A stretch of DNA of 64,000 nucleotides from Tuctoria greenei. Taxonomy: Eukaryota > Streptophyta > Magnoliopsida > Poales > Poaceae. The stretch covers positions 37,627,298-37,691,297 of the forward strand of contig JAYESD010000010.1 of NCBI GenBank assembly GCA_036927565.1, written 5' to 3'. The notes under the pieces are model-generated. The model was not told the DNA's origin. It saw nothing but the letters and a program-made list of their open reading frames with translations, and did not search any database. Below, in pieces: positions 47,634 to 57,195 of the stretch. The first letter of the stretch is position 1; each line of letters begins with the position of its first letter. A program made the position numbers and the translations under genes.

Positions 47634-49405
47634 TGTAGGATCGAAGATCATGTGAAAAGCTACCAGAGGGGGGTGAATGGTAGATTTAAAAAAAAAAAAC
47701 TTACGCAGCAGAAATAATTAAATCCCAACCCCTTTGGTAGAAAAATAATCTGTTAAAGAAACGAGTGTGAGACTAATCTAAACATGTTTCACAATGGCAA
47801 AAATGATATATATCATAGAAAATCAAGTCACGAAGAAAACACAAGAAGAATCACTCAAATCCGCCGAGAGAAACTCAAGTTATGATCGAAAGATTAAACA
47901 AAGGTCAATCTGTCCTACCCGAGAAAAACAGTTCTGGAACGCTGCGAAGAAACAAGTGTAGATCATAAACCACAAATCCAATGACCATGAAATTTTGAAA
48001 GATGATATATAATCAAGTTTTGAAGACAACCCAAAAAGAATCACGTCAATTGGATCTGTAAAACTCGAGTTATGATAAAACCACCGACGAAAGGTAGTGC
48101 TGTCCAGAAACTCGACGAGTAAAACTTGTTTGGAACAAGTCGGACGAACAAGGCACAAAAGTTCCTTCAGACTACGAATTTTATTTAATATAACACAAGA
48201 GGAACAGCCCCAAAGTCGTGCACCACGATCTCTGGCCTCCCTTGCTTATATAACCAGCCCTTAGGTCAACCCAATCTCAACTAGGACTCTAATCCTACTC
48301 AAGTCATAAATTGAAACTTTCCATAACTGCTTAGGACTCTTCTATACGCAGATAGAAGCAATCTTAAGACTTTCAAACACCTTAGGAACGTATCCCACTT
48401 TCCTAAAACAACTCAAATTTGTGACCCACACGAAATCCTATCATAACCTACTCGATACTTTCCATACCGAGCCATAACTGACTCCGCCGCAGCCAAAGTC
48501 ATCAACCAATACGATCTGATCCTTCCAACCAGGTCTTCCCATCCATAAACCATCTTCGGAACCATGTTGCCACGTCATGCACCGCATGCATACGTGCAAA
48601 CACCTTCCTTCGACGTCCAATAACCTTTATATGCACTGCCCTTGATTCAATCATCCTGCGCGACCTCCTGACCCGCTCAACCACAATTCCTCCTGAATTT
48701 GGTTGTTGGAACCTCATCTCCTTCCTGAGACTAGTCCAAAGGATCCTGTCACCAGCCATGACTTGAACTCAAGCAACACCTGCACAAGAACAAACAACCA
48801 ATCCGTACGATCCCAAGTCCGCAACTTGACTCAAGTCAGTTCCAAACACAACACCTTATGTGAGCACCTCACATAATCATGTTGCAAAGCATAGCACGAT
48901 ATCAGCCATATCAACCAAAACGCACCAAAAACTTAGTAAAAGAATACTAAGCAAACTTTCCAACAATGTAAAGCAAGTTCGAAACATTTCACATTAAAAG
49001 CCAGAACATTTCGATCAAGCTCCGAACCTTGCCAAAGCTAACCGGAGCTTGAGCCGGAGCTTACCAAAGCTAGTACAACCTAGCGCTGGATTACCAAAGC
49101 TAGTACAACCTAGCGTCGGAGCTTACCAAAGCTAGTTAGACCTAGCGCCAGAGCTAAACAAAACTAGTCGGAACTAGTCATCCCAAAAGTCGGAGCTAGA
49201 AAATCATGTCGGAGCTAACCAACATAAGTCGGACCTAGCAAAACATATCAGAGTTTAACAAAGACATGCCGAAGTTAAAGACAAAGCTCACCGGAGCTAG
49301 AGTCGGACCTTGCTAAAAAGATGTTATGGCAGCATTCAAAACTTTTATTGTCAAAGCCAATGTATTCAGTACAAGCCAATGTATTCAGCACACATAGGTC
49401 TCACA
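47634..49405 (-). repeat. Element C 5' LTR (1772 bp)
   Basis: Same termini as the copy at 39273. TATATAAG at 48245-48252 (minus). The primer-binding site lies just inside, 47618-47633, reading ATTGGTATCGGAGCC on the minus strand. Confidence 0.85.
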
Positions 49406-51840
49406 GGCACCATAGTTTGGGTTATCTGTGTGGCTCTCGTCTGTCAGTCCTAGTCCGTAGTGGTCTTTTAGGATTGGTTTCAGATTCTGAGTCTAACAGA
49501 TTTAGCTCCCTTATCATTCTAGTGATTGAGTGTCTGAGCGTCTGTTTGATCTTGTTCATTCAGATGTATAGAGTCCAACTCTTTTTGTTTCCAAAGGAGG
49601 TAATCGATGTTACATCAATTTTATAGATGGCTTTTCTCACCACACATGGATTTACTTAATGAAACATCGTAGTGAGGCCTTGTCTATCTATAAAACTTTT
49701 TCTGTTATGATTCGTACTCATTTGACACGTCTATTCGTGTTTTTGTGCTCATTCTGCTGGCGAGTACCTTTCTGATGCTCTTTGTCAAGTTCTTTCTGAG
49801 CAAGGCACTCTTGCTCAGTTTTCTTGTACTGGCGCTCATACACAGAATGATGTGAGCACTAAGCTCACTGCTTAGTTAGTCGAGTGTGTTTTTTTTTGAT
49901 ACAATGCTGAGCATAAGGGGTATCGTTATTGGGATCCTATTGGCTGACGGATGAGGATCACACGGGATGTTGTCTTTGACGAGACGCGTCCTTTCTATCC
50001 TCGTCCTTCTTTAGATACTTCTCCTGTATCTTTAGTGAATGCGATTTCGTTCCTATTCCTTCCAGATACCTCCGTTGTTAGTGCACCTCTCTCACACTTG
50101 GTGTCGTGTCCCTCAGTGTCTTCTTCATATCCTTCTTCTATGGTCCCTGACTATACTATGAAGCCTACTGTGATACAAATCTACACTCTCGAGTTGTGCC
50201 TTCTTCTGATGAGCCATCTACTCTTGAGTCATCTTGGTCTGATGACCCATCTTCTCCTGAAGCATCCTCTTCTCTAGAGGAATCATCTCCTTCTAATGAT
50301 TCTTCTGTTGAGCAGCCTCTTGGATGTGACCATCGCTCTTGTCGACCTCCAAATCGATACTCTCCTTCTAGTTTTCCTGCTACCATTGTTTCTGAGCCAG
50401 CTACGTATCGTGATGTTATTCCTCATCCGAAATGGCAATATGTGATGGCTGAGAAGATTATTGCTCTTGAGTTCACTGGCACGTGGGATCTTGTGCCATG
50501 TCTCCCACGTGTTCGCCCTACCACCTGCATGTGGGTCTATAAGGTTAAGACTTGCTATGATAGTTCTCTTGAGCATTATAAGGCTTGACTAGTCGCCCGT
50601 GGCTTCTAGCAGAAACACGATCGTGACTATGATGAGACATTTGCTCCTGTTGCTCACACGACCACTGTTCACACTCTTCTTTTTGTGGCCTCTGTTCATG
50701 AGTGGTTCATCTCTCAGCTTGATGTCAAGAATGTCTTTCTTAATAGTGAGCTGCATGAGGAGGTTTACATGAGACCATCGACTGGGTATTCTATTCTTGA
50801 TAGTATGGTTTGTTGCATCCATCGCTCCCTTTATGGCCTCAAGCAAGCTCCACGTGCTTGGTTTCAGCGTTTCGTGTTGGTGCTCACTGCTACTGTTTTT
50901 TTCTGCTAGTGTTCATGATCCCGTGTTCTTTGTGCATACCTCGTCTCGCGGTCATACTCTTCTTCTTCTTCTTCTTTATGTTGATGATATGATCATCACT
51001 CGAGACGATCCTGAGTACATAGCCTTCGTGAAGGCTTTCCTTAGTGAGAAGTTTCTTATGTCAGATCTTGGTCCCCTTTGTTACTTTTTTAGGATCGAGG
51101 TTCCCTCTACATTTGAGGAAATTCATTTGTCTCAAGAGAAGTACATTCAGGATCTTCTTGATCGGGCTTTTCTTACTGATCACCGTAGTGTCGAGACTCC
51201 CATGGAGCTCAATGTTCACCTTCGAGCTACTAATGGTGAGCCTCTTGATGACCGTACTCGTTATTATTATATTGTTGAGAGTCTAGTGTATCTTGTTGTC
51301 ACTCGTTGTGATATCTCGTACTCTGTTCACATTTTGAGTCATTTTGTTTCGGCTCCCACCCAGGTCCACTATAGTAACATGTTTCGTGTCTTGCATTATT
51401 TTCATGGGAATATTTCTAGAAGCTTGTTCTTTCCATGCTCTATCTCTTTACAACACAAAGCATATTCTGATGCTACTTGAGAGTGATTCCTCTAATCATC
51501 GATCTCTTTCTGCTTATTGTGTTTTTCTTGGTAGTTCTCTCACTGCTTGGAAGACTAAGAAGCAGGTAGCAGTTTCTCGTTCGAGTGCAGAGGTTGAGTT
51601 GTGTGCTATATCTCTTGTGACTGCAGAGGTTACTTGGTTACAGTAGTTGCTTGAGGAATTTGGTGTTTGTGTTTCTCTGCCGACTCCTCTCTTGTCTGAC
51701 AACACAGATGCTATCAGCATTGCTCGTGATCTGGTTAAGCATGAGCTTACCAAGCATATTGGTGTTGGTGCTTCTTATACATGAGCATAGGTACAGGATG
51801 GTGTTGTTGATCTGTGCCTTTAGAGCTTCAGTTGGCTGAT
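49406..51840 (+). pseudogene. Copia D integrase, RT and RNase H remnants
   Basis: From 49406 the pre-integrase block resumes, followed by a broken integrase core (FSCTGAHTQND) that skips to the region before RT (ITRDVVFDETRPF at about 49950). RT motifs include WVYKVKT, YDETFAPVA, SLYGLKQAPRAW and an intact catalytic LYVDDMIIT (about 50978-51000). RNase H is represented by AWKTKKQVAVSRSSAEVE and LLSDNTDAISIA. Stops at 50586, 50908 and after 51470, plus frameshifts, make it a pseudogene. Confidence 0.75.
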
Positions 51841-51912
51841 TTTTTCAAGAAGGCACAAACCCGAGCTCAACACTCAGCGTTTGTGATTCTCCATGAGTTT
51901 GAAGGGGGGGGG

Positions 51913-52041
51913 TGTTAGAGATATAGGAGTATATTGTATTTTTCCCATTGTCTGAGGGATTCTATGCATATTTGTAATCTCTTGTACCTCTATTTATTGT
52001 GGCTTTTGGCCCTTATAGTAATACAAGCATCATTCATAACA
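51913..52041 (+). repeat. Copia D 3' LTR (129 bp)
   Basis: It starts TGTTAGAGATATAGG and ends CATTCATAACA, preceded by a G-rich polypurine tract (51901-51912). It is followed by TCTGT at 52042-52046, identical to the bases before the 5' LTR. Confidence 0.88.
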
Positions 52042-52151
52042 TCTGTGACCGTGATCCATCACGAGAAACCACGATTAAGATGCTCTAACACACATGTATC
52101 ACTTAAATGTTTCTCGTGATTGTGCAACCTTCTATTTAAGTGATAGATGAG
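52042..52151. other. Unique 110-bp segment with interleaved inverted repeats
   Basis: Lies between the 3' end of Copia D (its TSD 52042-52046) and Gypsy F (its TSD 52147-52151). It contains TCACGAGAAA (52059-52068) paired with TTTCTCGTGA (52110-52119), and TATCACTTAAAT (52097-52108) paired with ATTTAAGTGATA (52134-52145). The two pairs interleave. No coding content. Confidence 0.65.
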
Positions 52152-52482
52152 TGTCAATGCATCGCCCTTCACTCAACCACATGGCGGGAAGCACCCTAGC
52201 GGGAAACTCAAATTCAAGTCCGATGCCAAGTGAGCAGAACGGGCCTCCCCGTGGAGCTCAGCCCAAGCAGCCCAACATGCGGCTTTTGTCACCTGTCTGG
52301 TCCCGCTGCTAAGCGCGAGTGTGGTGTGCGTGAGCGTGCATATAAGTCATGGGGTTGTAATTGAACGAGGGGATAGAAAAGTAACAACAATATTCCTTTG
52401 CCAGAGCTCCGCTGCAATCTTCTTATTCGTCAAGCCTTCTTCCTGCTTCCTCCGATCATCTCCTCCTCCTCACCTCCTAACA
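52152..52482 (+). repeat. Gypsy F 5' LTR (331 bp)
   Basis: TGTCAATGCATCGCCC...CACCTCCTAACA. It corresponds to 59575-59880 with scattered substitutions and small indels. Confidence 0.8.
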
Positions 52483-52560
52483 TCTGGTATCAGATTCGCT
52501 GATCCCGGGCTGGAAGACCACGATCACTTCACGCGCCGGCAAAAGCGACTCAGCACCATG

Positions 52561-53852
52561 GATCCCAATATCAAGCTCGTCATGGAGATGTCCAAGCAAT
52601 TCACCGACAACATGACGTGTCTCTTCTCCGAGCACGTCGACACCATGAACAAGCTCATCGCCGAATTGGAGGTTGTTGAACACCAGCGTTCCACGCAGAT
52701 CGCAGTGCTTGAGTCCTTTACTACCATGATGGACTAGAGCTTTTCCTCATGGAAGCCAGAAATGGAGGCTTCAGTCTCTGCTCTGAAACTTGAGATCACC
52801 AAGCTCGACAAATACTTCTAACGTAATGCGTGCGACAACGCCAACACATTCGGCATCCTGCTCGCGGAGTCGGTGTCCGACCATCCTTTGTGGGGAATCT
52901 CCACCGATGGCCCAAGCGGGCACCGCGTCGAACCACCTCACTGGGATACTGGGTTTGGGTCGGTCTTCACCCTCTACCATATCCCGATCAAGGGTATGTA
53001 CGATTCCGAGTCCCACATTCCATCTCGTGGTTTTCATTCTTACCTAACCATCATGTTAGCTCTGTTCCTGCACATCGCCATAATCTGCCCAAACTTCAGT
53101 TTACAATATTTAATGGTGATACACTGAAGCTTTGAAGATCTATGTGTGAAAGCTATTTCAACATGTTTGCCATAGATCCCGGTCTATGGGTTAAAATTGC
53201 TTCTCTGCATTTCGAAGGGCATGTTGCCCGGTGGTTACAGTCTGTTGATGGCAAGTTGTCTTATGCTTCATGGGAAATGTTCTGCTCCTTAGTTATGGAC
53301 CGCTTTGGCAAGAATCAACATGAGATTTTAATTCGTAAACTACTACACATCAAGCAAACAGACTCTATAACTGATTACATCGATCGGTTTTCAGAGCTTA
53401 TTGATCAATTGCATGCATATGAACCATCTACTAATCCTCTGTTCTTTACTTCTAATTTTATTGATGGACTTCGTGAGGACATAAGAGTTGTTGTCTTAGT
53501 TCAACGCCCCACTTCTTGGGATGTTGCTCGTGTTTTGGCTACCTTGCAGAAGGAGGTCGCAGATTTTCCATGTAAACGTGATTGACGTCGTCCTGATCCT
53601 ATTGTGGAATTTCCCAATGCCACAAGACAACAGTACCATGGTGACTACCCTCTACTTCCACCCCCATGTGCAGAGCTTGGGAAACCATCTCAACCCATTC
53701 AGTCCTTGAAGCCTTCAGATAGTCCATCGCAAGACAAGCTCGAGGCCTTGAGAGCTTATCGGATGGCACGTGGACTTTGTAAAATATGTGTTGACACCGA
53801 GGTCACAAGTGTGCACCATCAGTGCAGTTACACGCAGTTCGAGAGCTTTGGG
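52561..53852 (+). pseudogene. Gypsy F gag
   Basis: ATG 52561 opens MDPNIKLVMEMSKQF. Stops at 52735 and 52819 and a frame change follow. The retrotransposon-gag domain is clear in 52830-53585 (KLQFTIFNGDTLKL, then after TGA 53133 the SMCESYFNMFAIDPGLWVKIASLHFEGHVARWLQ block, and DYIDRFSELIDQL). A tail frame (53604-53858) with KLEALRAYRMARGLCKIC leads towards a zinc knuckle before element G interrupts it. Confidence 0.75.
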
Positions 53853-53983
53853 TGTTAGAGATATAATAGTAATATTATATTAGATGATGTATTAGGGACT
53901 TATGTGCATATTTGTCATCCTTGTACATCTATTTATAGAGGCCTCCGGCCTCCTCAATAATACAAGATCCAATATTCATAACA
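53853..53983 (+). repeat. Element G 5' LTR
   Basis: 131 bp; starts TGTTAGAGATATA and ends CATAACA. It includes the GC-rich inverted motif gaggcctccggcctcc near its middle, shared with the 3' LTR. Confidence 0.88.
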
Positions 53984-55370
53984 TGGTATCAGAGCTTGGT
54001 TAGGGTTAGTTTTTCTACCCTAGTAATCTTAACACTTGCCGTCGTCACGGGATTCTCTTCCGCCAATCTTCTTCGCCGTGAAGATCATTGCCCGCGGCCG
54101 TTTTTTTATGTTAACATGGTATACGGAGCTAGGGTTCCATTTTCTCTACCATACTAGCTGAATTTTTCTGGCTGCGGCCAGCGCCTTAAAATTGGTCGTC
54201 GCCGAAACTCCTCTGCTGCGTCATCGACTGCCTCAGCTTCGGATCTTGCTTCAGCCGCTGTTTTCCTCCTTGGTGGCGCGGCCCTGCAGGATCAACAAGC
54301 AGCACACGTGGCGGATGAACTCCCGCTGAAGGATCTCGCCACGGAGTGGTTTGCACAATGCCGCCCAACGGACGAGTGTGACAGTGTTTGAGCGTGCCAC
54401 GATCTCGAGGACAAGGTGGGCGGAAGCAGGCACTCTTGCATGGCCCTCATCCAGCTGTGGTGACGCGAACGCACGACAATGTTTGTGCGGCGGCGGTGGC
54501 GTCGACTTCGCTTGCTCGTGCGTGCAAGCAAATCCTAACTGCCTCGAGCGCGTGTTGGTTCTCAAATCTGACCGATTTTCTCGTCGGTTCTTCGATCTGG
54601 CGATTTTCTTCATCCTTGATCCGCCTGGATCACGTGTCGTACGGATCTGGCCCTCCCGCGCCGCCCAAGACACGGTCCTCGTCCTCGTGCGTTTGTCTCT
54701 GTGTGTTTTGCCTGTGGGTAAGTGCGCATCGTTCGTGGTCCTAGATCTGAGGATGAGGCGTGACGTCCACTGTGTCGTCATTCCATGGCTGACCAGCCTC
54801 TTTATCTGGTGCATACGGGTCTTCATGGCTGCTCTGGTGCATACGGTCTGCGCATCTATGGTGGAGCCTTGCACTCGTGACTTGGGTGCTTAGGGTTTGA
54901 ACCATAAAAAAATTGTTGTTTGTGCTCTTTTATTTTTGTGGCTCTCCCCGTCGTCTGCCGCTGCTTATTTTGCGCTCTCGCTGTCGCCTTTCATCTTCTT
55001 CATGATGATTTTTTTCTTCTTCGGCTGGAATTTCAGTTGTGCGGTGTGTGGTGTTTTCCAGTGGCATCAATTACCGTGACTGGGTTCCTCGTATGCATCT
55101 ACATATGTGTGGTCTACGACTTTGGGAGTTGCTCACGGACGATCTCTGGTTGGTACTGGCTCTCGACGTCATGATTCACAACATCTTTGGAAGGTTGACT
55201 GACTTTATCTTTCTTCCGTTGCGCCTGCCAATTCTGTCGGCTTTTGCTGCTTCATCTACTTCGACGTTCTGCTCAGTGACACCGCCTTTTGGATCAATCT
55301 TTGTGGCCCTCAACATGATTTTTATCTCTTCAAACTCAATGTTTGTGATGCACCTTGAGTTTGAGGGGGG
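53984..55370 (+). pseudogene. Element G interior: leader and gag/pre-integrase fusion remnant
   Basis: The leader (about 54000-55000) is GC-rich and contains a second primer-site-like sequence (aacatggtatacggagct, 54114-54131). From about 55044 the start of gag is readable (SSGINYRDWVPRMHLHMCGLRLWELL, as in Copia D), and at about 55146 it jumps to TGSRRHDSQHLWK, the pre-integrase segment of pol. The end (FKLNVCDAP) resembles the pol C-terminus. The two internal jumps show that G arose by internal deletion. Confidence 0.65.
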
Positions 55371-55501
55371 TGTTAGAGATATAATAGTAATATTATATTA
55401 GATGATATATTAGAGTCTTATTTGCATATTTGCCATCCTTGTATATCTATTTATAGAGGCCTCCGGCCTCCTCGATAATACAAGATCCAATATTCATAAC
55501 A
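55371..55501 (+). repeat. Element G 3' LTR
   Basis: 131 bp, same ends as the 5' LTR, with a handful of substitutions, followed by ttggg. Confidence 0.88.
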
Positions 55502-55506
55502 TTGGG

Positions 55507-57018
55507 AACTTTTCAACATTGAAGAGACACCTTCTGAAGCTTCAACACAGTCTGATGGACACTTGCTTGTGATGGGGCTATCCCAAGCTGGCATTCAGAT
55601 TTAGATGCACCAAGAACAAAGAAATTCATTGGGTCTATTCAGAACATTCAGATATTGATTCTTCTTGACCGTGGCAGTTCACACTCGTTCTTAAGCTCAT
55701 CTATAGCTGCCAGGATGCATGGTGTCTCTTACTTAACAAAACCACTCTCTGTCACTGTTGCCAATGGCGCCAACTTACAGTGTTCTGCAGAACTGAAAAT
55801 GCAACATGGTTCATTTAGGGTTTTGCCTTCACAATCGACCTTAAGATCTTACCACTTCACTGTTATGACCTGATCATTGGGATAGAATGGCTCCAATCTT
55901 ACAGTCCCATGGAAATTCATTGGGGGCAGAAGGGGGTCTCATTTTCTTATAATGATACCAAGATTTTGCTGCAGGGCATATTACCTGAATTAACTAGTAA
56001 CACTCTGGTTCAGATTTCTTCAGTTGAGATTTCAGATAACTCTGCTGTTCTGGCCTTCCTTCCAACAGAGATTCACAGGCTGTTTTGAAGGACTTCATGT
56101 CTGTTTTTGACAAACCAACAAGCCTTCCTCCCAGCTGAGTTTGTGATCACAAAATCCCACTCATCTCTGGAGCTCAGCCTTGCAACATCAAACCATATAG
56201 ATACTCACCCAAACTGAAGACTGAGATTGAGCATCAGGTAAAAGAAATGCTGAAGAATGGACTAATTCAACCAAGCACCAGTGCCTTTAATTCCCCTATC
56301 TTACTGGTGAGAAAAAAAAAAGATAAAACTTGGAGATTTTGTGTAGACTTTAGGCATTTGAATGCCCTGACCATCAGTTTCCAATACCATTGATGGAAGA
56401 AATCTTTCAAGAACTTACTCATGCCAAGTGGTTCACCAACTTGGATTTAAGAGCTGGTTTTTGTCAGTCTTCTACACCTAGGTGAAGAGCATAAGACAGC
56501 CTTTTCAACTCATGAGGATCACTTTGAATTTAAAGTCTTGACCTTTGGGTTAATAGGGCCCCCAACCACCTTAAGGAGCTATGAATGCAACATTATCACC
56601 TTTACTCAAACATTGTGTGATGCTGTTTTTCAATGATATTCTGATTTATAGCCAAAACTTCAACACCCACCTGCTGCACTTAAGGCAAGTGCTAGAGCTA
56701 TTACAGAAGGATGACTGGAAAGTGAAGCTCTCCAAAAGATCCTTTGCCCAACAAGAAATCAAATACCTCGGCCGCATCATAAGTCGTGAAAGGCATTTCA
56801 ACTGATCCAAGTAAAGTAGCTGACATAGTTCACTGGCCAACACCCACAAATTCTAACGAGCTCACACAATTCCTTGGAATGGCTGGTTGTCACAGGAAAT
56901 TCGTTAAAGATTTTGGGATCCTTTCCAAACCACTCACATCCCCACTGAAGAAAAATATTCCTTTTATCTGGACCCAAGACCATGACCTTGTTTTCCAAGG
57001 TTTGAAAGAGGCTCTATC
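55507..57018 (+). pseudogene. Gypsy F protease and reverse transcriptase
   Basis: The protease motif at 55661-55690 reads LLDRGSSHSFLSS; the family has D-S-G, so Ser is replaced by Arg. RT follows in several broken frames: PYRYSPKLKTEIE, IQPSTSAFNSPILLV, WRFCVDFRHLN, TNLDLRAGF, then LFFNDILIYSQNFNTHL (56623-56673) with Asn (AAT, 56632-56634) for the first catalytic Asp. The connection to RNase H (PTPTNSNELTQFLGMAGCHRKFVKDFG) stops at 57018 where H starts. Confidence 0.75.
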
Positions 57019-57184
57019 TGTTGAACGATGGGGAAGCATTGAACCATTTGGACTCGGGCCGCAAGTTTATTTATAGTGGTGTAATACATAGAAAGTTTGT
57101 TACATATAATCTCCTACCCCAAACTGATCTTAACAGAATGCAAGACAGAGATACATGATCAAATCATATCTATCTATTCTAACA
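57019..57184 (-). repeat. Copia H 3' LTR (166 bp)
   Basis: Bounded by TG and CA, next to a polypurine tract on the coding strand (57185-57196). Only one LTR is present, so its exact length is inferred from the ends. Confidence 0.65.
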
Positions 57185-57195
57185 TCCCCCCTTAA

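Larger units (their letters stand above)
39273..49405 (-). mobile_element. Sirevirus-like Copia LTR retrotransposon C, minus strand
   Basis: LTRs 39273-41061 and 47634-49405; perfect TSD GGCAC at 39268-39272 and 49406-49410. It belongs to the same family as element A: the LTR ends, agctccg-type repeats, gag, protease and polypurine tracts all correspond. Unlike A it keeps the RT core with YVDD. It interrupts Copia D between the pre-integrase halves. Confidence 0.9.
3712..52041 (+). mobile_element. Copia LTR retrotransposon D (host of nested insertions)
   Basis: Both LTRs begin TGTTAGAGAT and end CATAACA. A perfect 5-bp TSD, TCTGT, flanks the element at 3707-3711 and 52042-52046. The 5' LTR is split by Gypsy E after its tenth base (3712-3721, then 37024-37149). 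The body is split again by Sirevirus C (39273-49405). Removing both leaves about 4.9 kb: LTR, leader, gag, protease, integrase remnants, RT, RNase H, LTR. All frames are decayed. The order PR-INT-RT-RH (preserved after removing C) is the Copia order. Confidence 0.88.
53853..55501 (+). mobile_element. Element G: short non-autonomous Copia derivative inside F
   Basis: 131-bp LTRs at 53853-53983 and 55371-55501 (TGTTAGAGATATAATAG...ATTCATAACA), perfect TSD TTGGG (53848-53852, 55502-55506), Met-type primer site tggtatcagagcttgg at 53984, polypurine tttgagggggg before the 3' LTR. The LTRs are related to those of Copia D. Only about 1.39 kb lies inside, with no RT or RNase H, so it must be mobilised by a relative. 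Confidence 0.88.

Noticed and set aside
51905..51912. Poly-G stretch considered as an anomaly like that at 58262
   Set aside because: It is the expected polypurine tract immediately before the 3' LTR of Copia D.
54251..54874. 207-codon minus-strand ORF in element G
   Set aside because: Overlaps a 180-codon plus-strand ORF in GC-rich leader DNA; composition bias is the simplest explanation and no motif is seen.
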